A stretch of DNA of 64,000 nt from Terrimonas sp. (GTDB lineage: Bacteria > Bacteroidota > Bacteroidia > Chitinophagales > Chitinophagaceae), in contig WGMO01000019.1 of assembly GCA_016125075.1 (NCBI GenBank), positions 1 to 64,000 of the forward strand, read 5' to 3'. Position 1 is the stretch's first letter; each line of letters begins with the position of its first letter. The notes beneath the pieces were generated by a model, which made no database searches, had not been told where the DNA came from, and saw only the letters and a program-made list of their open reading frames with translations. Both the position numbers and the translations under genes were made by a program. Below, piece by piece: positions 15,890 to 23,695 of this stretch.

Positions 15890-16714
15890 ATGAAACGGAC
15901 GCTACTACTATGCATGGCTGTATGTATGATGCTGACAGGCTTTGCCCAAAATGACAGCACAGGAAAACAGCAAAATGATACCATCAAAGTGGGTGGGATG
16001 ATCATCATTCGTAAAAAAGGGGCCAATAACCATGATAATGAAAACACACAGGTTACCATCAACAGGAGGAATGACGGAAAACAATCCAATGTCAGCACCA
16101 ACTGGTGGATCGTAGACCTGGGATTTTCAAACTATAACGACCAGACCAATTATAACTCCGCCGCAGCCCAAGCATTTGCCCCGGGAATTACAGAAGACAA
16201 TCTGCAACTCCGTTCCGGGAAATCTAGAAATGTGAATATCTGGGTGTTTATGCAACGGTTGAATATTATTAAACATGTCGTGAACCTCAAATATGGAATG
16301 GGTTTGGAACTGAATAACTATTATTTTGACGACACCCGGGTCAGGTTTTCCAAGAACCCCACTATGATCAACCTGGCCACCGAAGAACTGAAAAAAGCTA
16401 AACTGGCAGCCGATTATCTAACGATTCCCCTGATGATCAATTTCAACTTTACCCCGGACCGCAAAAGAGGTTTTGGTTTCAGTGCGGGGGTAAGTGGAGG
16501 GTATCTCTATTCTGCCAGGTTCAAAACCAAACAAAGCGGTGATATCAATAAAGTAAAAAATGATTTTGACCTTAAGCGCTGGAAACTTTCCTATGTGGGC
16601 GAACTTTCGCTGGGACCGGTCAGGTTATATGGCAGTTATGCGATGGATAATATGTGGGATAAAGGACTTGACATGACGCCTTATACCGTTGGATTCAGGT
16701 TAAGCAACTGGTAA
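15890..16714 (+). CDS. Outer-membrane beta-barrel protein (PorT-like fold)
   Basis: This 274-residue protein has a signal peptide (MKRTLLLCMAVCMMLTGFAQ) and a polar stretch to about residue 65. About eight amphipathic strands follow, each with alternating aromatic residues (WWIVDLGFSNY, VNLKYGMGLELNNYYF, FGFSAGVSGGYLYSARF, LSLGPVRLYGSYAM), and the C-terminus is YTVGFRLSNW. This is typical of the small outer-membrane barrel family common in Bacteroidota. It is the last gene of the sigma/anti-sigma set and is followed by a terminator. It may be a target or sensor of that circuit, but no direct evidence shows which. Confidence 0.85.
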   Translation: MKRTLLLCMAVCMMLTGFAQNDSTGKQQNDTIKVGGMIIIRKKGANNHDNENTQVTINRRNDGKQSNVSTNWWIVDLGFSNYNDQTNYNSAAAQAFAPGITEDNLQLRSGKSRNVNIWVFMQRLNIIKHVVNLKYGMGLELNNYYFDDTRVRFSKNPTMINLATEELKKAKLAADYLTIPLMINFNFTPDRKRGFGFSAGVSGGYLYSARFKTKQSGDINKVKNDFDLKRWKLSYVGELSLGPVRLYGSYAMDNMWDKGLDMTPYTVGFRLSNW

Positions 16715-16739
16715 AAAATTTGGGTTTCTCATGAACAAC

Positions 16740-16777
16740 ACCGGCAAACTGAGTCTTCCGTATTGCCGGTTTTTTTT
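16740..16777 (+). terminator. Terminator of the sigma/anti-sigma/barrel operon
   Basis: An 8-bp perfect stem (ACCGGCAA with its complement, 15-base loop) is followed by seven T residues. It lies 25 bases after the outer-membrane protein stop. Confidence 0.85.
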
Positions 16778-16839
16778 AGCCATTCCCCCAAAAACTTACT
16801 ATACTGCCTTATCTTTATTGCTTTAACAAACTCAATTAT

Positions 16840-17247
16840 ATGCATTACAAGATTGAAGATATTGAAGGTATCGGTGCCGCATACGGAGAAAGGCTGGAGA
16901 AGACAGGTATTGCCACGACACATGACTTACTGGAGAAAGCAGGAACAAAAAAAGGAAGACAGTCACTGGCCGAAAAAACAAATATCCCTGAATCGCTGAT
17001 ATTAACATGGGTCAACCATGCCGACCTGATGCGTATCAATGGTGTAGCCGGACAGTTTTCTGAATTACTGGAAGCAGCGGGTGTTGACACAGTAAAGGAA
17101 TTTGCCCTTAGAAACGCCGAAAACCTGCATGCAAAAATGCTGGAAGTAAATGAAAAATACGGGCTTTCAGGAAAAGTTCCTTCTGCCGAATCTCTGCAGG
17201 ATATGATTGCACAGGCAAAGAAAATGGAGCAGCGGGTCTTTCACTAA
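16840..17247 (+). CDS. DUF4332 helix-hairpin-helix protein
   Basis: This 135-residue protein shows the DUF4332 pattern of two helix-hairpin-helix-like units (IEDIEGIGAAYGERLEKTGI near residue 5 and LMRINGVAGQFSELLEAAGV near residue 63). HhH units of this kind contact DNA backbone or act as protein scaffolds. No catalytic residues are evident and no partner gene is adjacent, as it has its own upstream and downstream terminators. It is likely cytosolic. The biological role of the family is not established. Confidence 0.85.
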   Translation: MHYKIEDIEGIGAAYGERLEKTGIATTHDLLEKAGTKKGRQSLAEKTNIPESLILTWVNHADLMRINGVAGQFSELLEAAGVDTVKEFALRNAENLHAKMLEVNEKYGLSGKVPSAESLQDMIAQAKKMEQRVFH

Positions 17248-17320
17248 GTAATTCTCAAAAATACCTTGCTGAACTCCCTGTGCAATCCACTTCATATTAC
17301 AATAAATAATTTATTAATAT

Positions 17321-17351
17321 CCTGTTGTTCCGGCAACAGGATTTTCTTTTT
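17321..17351 (+). terminator. Terminator after the DUF4332 gene
   Basis: A perfect 7-bp stem (CCTGTTG with its complement, 6-base loop) is followed by ATTTTCTTTTT. It lies about 75 bases past the DUF4332 stop. Confidence 0.7.
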
Positions 17352-17438
17352 GCAAAAACATCGTTAAATCAATAGTATGCCTGAAAATAAAGCTCAGTGG
17401 CATGGCGTTTGAAACAATAGGACCAAAGGAGTAGCACC

Positions 17439-18008
17439 ATGAAAACTTTTCTATTTATTGCAGCCGTATGCGCCATTGTTATTTTCCCGGGCAGCAAAGC
17501 ATTCAATAATACCACCATAAACAACCGGCAATTCCATTTGCATAACAGGACCTTCTTACCTCCCAATGGCACTGTATATGTTATCGTGGATAAATCAGAT
17601 TATGAATTGAGTGTGTATGATAATGATGGTTGGTATGCCACCTACCCAGTGGTATTTGGTAACCCTTCACTCGCTGATAAAAAAATGGAAGGCGACCGGA
17701 ATACACCGGAGGGTAAATTCACGATCATCTCCAAACGTATCCACGACAAATGGTATCGTTTTATGGCCCTGGATTATCCAACCCCTGAAAGCTGGGAAAA
17801 ATTCAAAAGAAGAAAACAATCCGGAGAAATACCGCAAAGGGCTAGCATCGGAGGTGGAATTGGTATTCATGGCACCTGGCCCAACGAGGATTACCAAATT
17901 GACCGTTACCGGAACTGGACATTAGGCTGTATTTCCATGAAGAATTCAGACGTGGATGAACTGTACCGCTATATTCCGGTGGGAACAAAAGTCATTATCA
18001 GGAAATAA
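17439..18008 (+). CDS. Secreted L,D-transpeptidase (YkuD domain)
   Basis: This 189-residue protein has a signal peptide (MKTFLFIAAVCAIVIFPGSKA) and a YkuD catalytic domain. The domain shows GDRNTPEGKF near residue 85, the catalytic His144 in GIHGTW and the nucleophile Cys164 in LGCISM. Family members form 3-3 peptidoglycan cross-links or attach proteins to the wall in the periplasm. Unusually for this genome it has a good Shine-Dalgarno sequence (AAAGGAG) about 9 bases before the ATG. It ends exactly where the opposing hydrolase gene ends, with no base between the two stop codons. Confidence 0.93.
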   Translation: MKTFLFIAAVCAIVIFPGSKAFNNTTINNRQFHLHNRTFLPPNGTVYVIVDKSDYELSVYDNDGWYATYPVVFGNPSLADKKMEGDRNTPEGKFTIISKRIHDKWYRFMALDYPTPESWEKFKRRKQSGEIPQRASIGGGIGIHGTWPNEDYQIDRYRNWTLGCISMKNSDVDELYRYIPVGTKVIIRK

Positions 18009-18977
18009 CTATCGCAAAAATTGCACAACAGTATCATGCCATTTATCGTTTTCCGACCAGCATAAAGGAACATGACCTGACTGGTCATATACGACCAATT
18101 GCTTCTTTGAGGTACCTATATTCTTAAAGATTGCCTTTATCTCCGATTCCTTTACGTATTCATCCTGTTTTCCCCACTGGAGCAAAACCGGGCACTTGAT
18201 CTTCCTGACATAGGTTGTTGTTTTATGTGCATAGCCCCAGTAACCCTGCTCGAGACCTGTCCAGAATGTAACAAAAAAGGCAAAGGGTTCTTCCGGAAAC
18301 CCGAGGGTCCTTGCCCGGCTTCTCAAATGATCTTCCAGGGAAGAAAAGGGCATTTCAAGTATTATTTTCGAAGGGGAGATTGCATAATCGTCAATGGCCT
18401 TTGCGATAATAACGGCACCTACAGACATGCCCCATAACAAAATATTGCTCTCCCCCTTTCCCTTGATATAATCATACGCCAGTTTCACTTCTTCCGATTC
18501 TTTATAGCCCAAAGAAAAGGCCTTTCCTTCACTGGCCCCATGGGCACGGAGATCGATCAGCAGGGTATTATAACCCAGCAACCTCAATTCCGCCGCTTCA
18601 TTCAGGGGCTGCCCCTTATTTGACCCTAATCCATGAAACAGGATGGCTGTGCCGATGGCGGTATCGGCCCTTATATACCAACCACTGATTTTTAAACCAT
18701 TGCTTAGGGAGAGGCTCAGGGTATCATAAGGTACCGAGGGGGTATAGACAATTGGAGACCGTCCATATCTTTTTCCAACCATGAGCCGCCAGGTCCTTAA
18801 CAGGAAAGTGCCTGCAGAAGGGGGCTGGTTATAGACCGCTTTATCTGAATAAAAATGCGTGAACTTATAAGCATGAAAAGCAGCGCTGATATTAATCAGG
18901 ATCAACTGAAACAGGAGTACCCTGAAAATCCATTTCAGTATCCCTTTGCCCCACAATGTTGAAAAAAATGGCTGCAT
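18009..18977 (-). CDS. Membrane-anchored alpha/beta hydrolase
   Basis: This 322-residue protein has an N-terminal membrane helix (WIFRVLLFQLILINISAAF) and an alpha/beta hydrolase domain. The oxyanion segment is LFHGLGSNKG, the nucleophile elbow is GMSVGA, the acid is in WGKQDEYV and the catalytic His is in QSGHVPL. It belongs with the YqkD/Abhd-like serine hydrolases of unknown substrate. It converges with the L,D-transpeptidase gene with zero spacing, so their transcripts must overlap at the 3' ends. Confidence 0.87.
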   Translation of the reverse strand: MQPFFSTLWGKGILKWIFRVLLFQLILINISAAFHAYKFTHFYSDKAVYNQPPSAGTFLLRTWRLMVGKRYGRSPIVYTPSVPYDTLSLSLSNGLKISGWYIRADTAIGTAILFHGLGSNKGQPLNEAAELRLLGYNTLLIDLRAHGASEGKAFSLGYKESEEVKLAYDYIKGKGESNILLWGMSVGAVIIAKAIDDYAISPSKIILEMPFSSLEDHLRSRARTLGFPEEPFAFFVTFWTGLEQGYWGYAHKTTTYVRKIKCPVLLQWGKQDEYVKESEIKAIFKNIGTSKKQLVVYDQSGHVPLCWSENDKWHDTVVQFLR

Positions 18978-19076
18978 ATCAGCAAAATAAGGTACAGGCT
19001 ATGATTATCAAGCCTTAAAAATAGCTTTTATGCTTATAAATTCTAAAGGAAAAGGCGGGAAATTATAGTTAGGTAC

Positions 19077-19084
19077 TATTTTTG
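19077..19084 (+). promoter_or_regulatory. -7 box pointing into an intergenic hairpin
   Basis: The plus strand reads TATTTTTG, an exact TAnnTTTG match. The only transcribable feature downstream on this strand is the U-tailed hairpin at 19123-19152. No -33 TTTG is present at normal spacing. Confidence 0.35.
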
Positions 19085-19089
19085 TTGTT

Positions 19090-19152
19090 GTTACAACATT
19101 AAACTGATTAGAAAAACCTATTAAAGCAACTCCCTTCCGTAGTTGCTTTTTT
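19090..19152 (+). ncRNA. Candidate short RNA ending in a strong intrinsic terminator
   Basis: A perfect 9-bp stem (19123-19131 with 19141-19149, 9-base loop) is followed by a T tract to 19152. It is oriented for plus-strand transcription, yet no plus-strand gene precedes it for over 1 kb; the neighbours on both sides are on the minus strand. An exact -7 box lies about 6 bases before the proposed RNA start. The predicted RNA is about 63 bases. The alternative is that the stem is simply the acs terminator read on the minus strand, where the tail after the stem is the weaker TTTAATAGGTTTTTC. Confidence 0.4.
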
Positions 19153-19154
19153 AT

Positions 19155-21092
19155 TTATACCCTCCCTTTACTGATCTCGGCAACAATAGCAGGATCCAAT
19201 AAAGTGGTAATATCTCCCAGGTTTTCAGTCTCCCCCTCCGCGATTTTCCGGAGTATCCTGCGCATGATTTTTCCGCTCCTCGTTTTTGGAAGGCCATTCA
19301 CAAACTGAATTTTGTCGGGCTTGGCAATAGGACCAATGATCCTGGTCACGGTTTGAAGGATATCTTTACGGGTCAATTCCTCGTCACCATGGGTATTACT
19401 GTCGATCACAAAGGCATATATGCCCTGGCCTTTTACATCATGAGGATAACCGACAACAGCACTTTCTACCACACCGGCATGCATATTGATCGCATTCTCA
19501 ACTTCTGCGGTACCGATACGGTGACCGCTTACATTTAAAACATCATCCACCCTTCCGGTGATCCTGAAATTACCGGCTTCATCCTGAAGAGCACCGTCGC
19601 CGGTAAAATATAAATTGGGGTAAGCGGCAAAATAATTGGTGCGGCAACGCTCATGATCGCCATATGTCGTCCTTAATATGGAGGGCCAGGGCGCTTTGAT
19701 ACACAGGTTCCCTTTGCGATAACCGTTTTCATCTTTATCCTGCACTTCATTTCCCTGGTCATCTACCAGTAATGGTTGAACGCCGGGCAGGGGCAGCGTT
19801 GCCCACCCGGGTCTTGAAGGTGTTACACCCGCCAGGTTGGAGATAAGGATACCCCCTGTTTCTGTTTGCCACCATGTATCTACGATGGGACATTTCTTTT
19901 TGCCCACATTTTCATCATACCAGTGCCAGGCTTCCTCATTGATCGGTTCACCCACCGTGCCAAGGATCTTTAATGAATCCAGGTGTTTGCCCTGCAGTGG
20001 CCCATTGCCAAATCCCATCAATGACCGGATGGCCGTTGGCGCTGTATAAAGAATATTCACCTTGTACTTGTCAACAATATCCCAAAACCTTCCGGCATCG
20101 GGCCAGGTGGGTATGCCTTCAAACATGACAGAGGTGGCGCCGGCGCTTAACGGTCCATATACGATATAACTGTGCCCGGTTATCCAACCGATATCTGCCG
20201 TACAGAAATGAATATCGCCCGGCTGGTAATTGAATACATTGACAAAAGTATAAGTCGTCCACACCATATATCCCGCACAGCTATGTACTACGCCCTTGGG
20301 CTTTCCGGTACTGCCGGAAGTATAGAGAATAAACAGGGGATCCTCTGCATCCATCTCCGCTGCCGGGAAATTGATGGTGCCTTCCTTTTCCAACTGATCC
20401 TCTGCAAAAAGCATTTCATCTTCCCACCATACATCCCTTCCTTTGATCATGGAAACCGGGGTCCTTGTTCGGGTATATACGATTACTTTTTTAATGGTTT
20501 TGTTTCCGATCAAGGCGTCATCGATCACAGATTTCAGAGGAATATCTTTTCCCCCCCGGTAAGCACCGTCGCAGGTAACGATAAATTCAGCCTGTGCATC
20601 ATCAAGCCTGTCGGCAATACTTTGCGCAGAAAAACCACCAAATATCACGCTGTGGATAGCCCCGATCCTTGCACAACCCAGGATGGCATAGGCCAGTTCC
20701 GGCACCATCCCCATATAGATACAAACGCGGTCTCCCTTTTTTACACCGTTATTCTTCAATACCTGGGCAAACTGGCAAACTCTTTTGTGCAACCGGTTAT
20801 AGGTGACCACCCGGGTTCTTTCTTCGGGGTTATTGGGTTCCCAGATGATCGCGGGCTTATCACCCATCACCGCCAGGTGCCGGTCAATACAGTTTTCCGT
20901 GATATTCAGTTTAGCACCGCTGAACCATTCCACTTTGGGTTGGCTGAAATTCCAGCTGAGCACATTGTCCCATTTTTTTCTCCATTGAAAGTTTTCCGCA
21001 ACTGCCTGCCAAAACTTTTCAGGATCCTCCAAACTTTTTTTATACGCTTCCTGATACTGCTCCAGGGAAGTGATCTGGTAGGGATATGACAT
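19155..21092 (-). CDS. acs: Acetyl-CoA synthetase (acetate-CoA ligase, AMP-forming)
   Basis: This 645-residue ANL-family enzyme is full length for Acs. It shows the N-terminal FWQAVAENFQWRKKWD, the phosphate loop YTSGSTGKPKG, the WWQTETGG motif, YFTGDGALQDEAGNF and the C-terminal lysine motif SGKIMRRILRKIA, in which the lysine is the known acetylation control site of the family. It activates acetate to acetyl-CoA in the cytosol. The acetate transporter gene lies 70 bases upstream on the same strand, so uptake and activation are probably co-expressed. Confidence 0.97.
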   Translation of the reverse strand: MSYPYQITSLEQYQEAYKKSLEDPEKFWQAVAENFQWRKKWDNVLSWNFSQPKVEWFSGAKLNITENCIDRHLAVMGDKPAIIWEPNNPEERTRVVTYNRLHKRVCQFAQVLKNNGVKKGDRVCIYMGMVPELAYAILGCARIGAIHSVIFGGFSAQSIADRLDDAQAEFIVTCDGAYRGGKDIPLKSVIDDALIGNKTIKKVIVYTRTRTPVSMIKGRDVWWEDEMLFAEDQLEKEGTINFPAAEMDAEDPLFILYTSGSTGKPKGVVHSCAGYMVWTTYTFVNVFNYQPGDIHFCTADIGWITGHSYIVYGPLSAGATSVMFEGIPTWPDAGRFWDIVDKYKVNILYTAPTAIRSLMGFGNGPLQGKHLDSLKILGTVGEPINEEAWHWYDENVGKKKCPIVDTWWQTETGGILISNLAGVTPSRPGWATLPLPGVQPLLVDDQGNEVQDKDENGYRKGNLCIKAPWPSILRTTYGDHERCRTNYFAAYPNLYFTGDGALQDEAGNFRITGRVDDVLNVSGHRIGTAEVENAINMHAGVVESAVVGYPHDVKGQGIYAFVIDSNTHGDEELTRKDILQTVTRIIGPIAKPDKIQFVNGLPKTRSGKIMRRILRKIAEGETENLGDITTLLDPAIVAEISKGRV

Positions 21093-21161
21093 GAGAAATA
21101 TTTTTAGGATAAAAAAATAGTATTGCAGGGATTGCGCACGAATTTTGAGGCCGGAGCGGGT

Positions 21162-21752
21162 TTATTTTTTGGGCACCGCCCCTACGGGTAATACCGTTTT
21201 TCCATACACTTCATTCAAGAGCGTGGCAACTCCCGTATAGATGGCGGAACCCCCGCAAATAATGCCTTCATACCCGGTAAAGGTCTTAATACCGCTGTTA
21301 CCCGTTGCATCACCGATGGCCAGCAAAAAGAATAAGATCGTTAAGGTGGCAAACACAAACTGCAAAGCTTTATTGATCCTTAAGGTACCGAAAAATAAAA
21401 GCCCGGTAAAAATACCCCACATTATTAAATAGGCGACCATCCCTTCCGTAGAAGGTGCTGCTGCCAGGTTCCATTTTGGTAACAGGATCAACGCAACCAG
21501 CGTGAGCCAGAAGAAACCATAAGAGACAAATGCAGTGAGGCCAAAGGTGTTATTCTTTTTTGCTTCCAGAATACCCGCCACAATCTGTGCCAGCCCACCA
21601 TAAAAGATACCCATCGCCAGTATCATAGAATTCATTTCATAAAAACCGGCATTATGCAGGTTTAATAATACGGTCGTTAAACCAAAGGCCAAAAGCCCCA
21701 GCGGTCCGGGGTTAGCACTATTGTCTTTAATAACGATTGCTGAGGATTCCAT
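21162..21752 (-). CDS. satP: Acetate/succinate transporter of the GPR1/FUN34/SatP family
   Basis: This 196-residue protein has six hydrophobic helices. The family signature appears as [21 protein letters not shown] near the N-terminus, followed by [17 protein letters not shown]. Characterised SatP proteins import acetate or succinate across the inner membrane. Position directly upstream of acs supports acetate as the substrate. The ATG at 21752 gives the usual length; the longer reading from 21797 adds 15 residues without family support. Confidence 0.92.
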   Translation of the reverse strand: MESSAIVIKDNSANPGPLGLLAFGLTTVLLNLHNAGFYEMNSMILAMGIFYGGLAQIVAGILEAKKNNTFGLTAFVSYGFFWLTLVALILLPKWNLAAAPSTEGMVAYLIMWGIFTGLLFFGTLRINKALQFVFATLTILFFLLAIGDATGNSGIKTFTGYEGIICGGSAIYTGVATLLNEVYGKTVLPVGAVPKK

Positions 21753-21842
21753 ATAACAGCTGTGTTTACAAAATAAAGAATGAGGTTTCTCTCTCAAATA
21801 TCAATTTTTTTTTAAAATCAGACATTTTTCTTTTTGATACTG

Positions 21843-21921
21843 CTACCCGGTAAAGACAAAGCATCCGCAAGCCAACAGTGTTAGAGGTGTCTGATAAATG
21901 CCCTCACTTTCCGGGTAAATG
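21843..21921. other. Inverted repeat that could fold as a long-range stem upstream of satP
   Basis: TACCCGG (21844-21850) plus AAAG (21852-21855) pair with CTTT (21907-21910) plus CCGGGTA (21911-21917). This gives an 11-bp stem with one bulged base around about 51 bases, inside which a short GAGG/CCTC hairpin can form. It lies between the nhaA stop and the satP start. Read on the minus strand it would be in the satP leader or nhaA trailer. No known riboswitch consensus was recognised. Confidence 0.35.
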
Positions 21922-21994
21922 ACTGCACCGGAAAAGACCCGTTGTATTTATCACCGGAGCGGAGAAACAGTGAAATTTTAAATATTGTATAACG

Positions 21995-23176
21995 TTAATC
22001 ATTAACCGATTTTTTTCCGGATGTTCTTAACAGGATAAACCCACCGATGGCCGCCAGGCAGGAAGCGGACAGGATAGCGATTTTTGAATTGATCACCAGG
22101 CTTTCGTCATCAAAAGCCAGCAGGGCAATGAAGATAGACATGGTAAACCCGATGCCTGCTAATAATCCTACCCCCAACAGGTGTTTCCAGTTGACCTGCA
22201 AGGGTAAACGGCTAAGCCTGGTTTTAACACCCACCCAGGCAAATAACAGGATCCCCAGGGGTTTTCCCAATACCAATCCTGAAATGATACCAATACTGTT
22301 TTTCGACAACAGATCGCTGTAAAAACCGGGTTGCAACACGATGCCCGTATTGGCCAGGGCAAACAAAGGGACAATGACAAAGGCTACCGGCTTATGCAAA
22401 CTATGCTGCAGCCTGTAGGAGAGTGAATCCTGATCCCCTTTGCCAAAAGGAATGGCAAATGCCAATAAAACACCGCTGATCGTGGCATGAACACCCGACC
22501 GAAACATGCAATACCACAGCGCGATACCGGGCAGGATATAAAACAGGAGCCTGCGTACCCCCATCCTTCCCATCAGGTACAGACCCGCAAATATGCCCAG
22601 GGCTATCATTAAATAAAACAAGGAAACGGTTTCGGTATAAAAAACGGCTATAATCAAAATAGCCCCCAAATCATCGATGATGGCTAAGGCCGTCAGGAAT
22701 ATCTTCAAGGCCGGGGGCACTGATTTCCCCGCCAGTGCGAGTATCCCCAGGGCAAAAGCGATATCGGTAGCCATGGGAATCGCGTACCCATTGACCGTAG
22801 GAGTACCCATATTGATCGCAAAATGGAACGCAGCAGGCACCATCATCCCACCCACCGCTGCAATGATCGGGAGAGAGGCATTCCTGATAGAAGATAACTC
22901 ACCGATATATAATTCCCTTTCAATTTCCAGGCCCACCAATAAAAAGAATACCGCCATCAGGGCATCATTGATCCAGTAACGGACCGAAAGCCCCCCGGCT
23001 TCTTCCTGCCAGATTTTTGCATAGCCCTCCCCCCAGCCGGAATTGGCAATAATGAGAGAAATTGCCGTACAAAGGATAAGGATAATACCTGAAGCCTTCT
23101 CACTATTGAAAAACTCGGTAAAGAGTTTTGAAAATAGAACGGGAAAACCGGTTTCTTCTTTGATTATGTTGGCCAT
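21995..23176 (-). CDS. nhaA: Na+/H+ antiporter NhaA
   Basis: This 393-residue, about 12-helix protein has the NhaA hallmark LTALAIIDDLGAILIIAVFY, with the adjacent aspartates that carry Na+/H+ exchange. It also has ATDIAFALGILALAG, the LVGLEIERELYIGEL block and the GLVLGKPLGILLFAW segment. It exports Na+ in exchange for protons at the inner membrane and so supports pH and sodium homeostasis. A second antiporter, NhaD, is encoded at 33.7-35.0 kb. It is divergent from the small exported protein gene at 23336. Confidence 0.96.
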   Translation of the reverse strand: MANIIKEETGFPVLFSKLFTEFFNSEKASGIILILCTAISLIIANSGWGEGYAKIWQEEAGGLSVRYWINDALMAVFFLLVGLEIERELYIGELSSIRNASLPIIAAVGGMMVPAAFHFAINMGTPTVNGYAIPMATDIAFALGILALAGKSVPPALKIFLTALAIIDDLGAILIIAVFYTETVSLFYLMIALGIFAGLYLMGRMGVRRLLFYILPGIALWYCMFRSGVHATISGVLLAFAIPFGKGDQDSLSYRLQHSLHKPVAFVIVPLFALANTGIVLQPGFYSDLLSKNSIGIISGLVLGKPLGILLFAWVGVKTRLSRLPLQVNWKHLLGVGLLAGIGFTMSIFIALLAFDDESLVINSKIAILSASCLAAIGGFILLRTSGKKSVND

Positions 23177-23335
23177 CCTGCCTGTTTTAAAAATAAAAAT
23201 ATTGATTCCAAACGGAAAGACGGCAAACTCAGATTGGCAGTATCGCCTTTCCTGTTCTAAGAATTCCTAAAATACTGAGAAAATTTTCAAACAAATTTGC
23301 AAATTGCTTGTTGACTTGAGATATTTACATCCATT

Positions 23336-23629
23336 TTGAAATGCTTTGTAACCATATTATTGATGATTTTCACGGTCACCGTCATTGGCCCGGCCGTTCA
23401 GGCCCTGCATAAGCAAGCGTCTGTCAGTTTATTTTCAGCTGATGAAGAAAAAAGCAATTCACAGCAAAATGAAAATGAAGGATTTAAAAAAGAATCTGAC
23501 AAGCATTTTATTACCGGCACCCTGCAGTTTCAGCAAAAGGAGTACCCTGATTTCAACTTTGTTGTCCTCCCCAAAAGGATCAGTTCGCCTTTCCTGGAAT
23601 ATGCTGCGCCCCCACCCGATCTTTCCTGA
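23336..23629 (+). CDS. Small exported protein with PPP-type C-terminus, upstream of an export operon
   Basis: This 97-residue protein (TTG start; an in-frame ATG at residue 10 is the alternative) has an N-terminal hydrophobic helix (VTILLMIFTVTVIGPAV). A polar, acidic Glu/Asn/Gln/Lys-rich linker follows near residues 36-56. The C-terminal third is ordered-looking and ends in SPFLEYAAPPPDLS. It is 66 bases upstream of the ABC exporter gene, with a 6-bp hairpin (23641-23658) in the gap. It shares its layout with the 106-residue protein at 28160, which ends in ELLSPPPNFPL. Function unknown. It could be a substrate, accessory or sensor of the neighbouring transporter. Confidence 0.6.
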   Translation: MKCFVTILLMIFTVTVIGPAVQALHKQASVSLFSADEEKSNSQQNENEGFKKESDKHFITGTLQFQQKEYPDFNFVVLPKRISSPFLEYAAPPPDLS

Positions 23630-23695
23630 TTTCCCATCCCGCTTCCCCATCCGGAAGCCTTCTGTATCATTTTACTAACATTGAAAATTTCCTGA

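Noticed and set aside
20172-21089. Open frame of about 305 codons on the plus strand opposite acs
   Set aside because: It lies wholly antisense to the strongly supported acs gene, has no domain signal and reads as a mirror of its codon pattern.
23641-23658. 6-bp hairpin between the first PPP-type gene and the ABC gene considered as a terminator
   Set aside because: The stem is short and no T tract follows; a processing or attenuation role cannot be shown.
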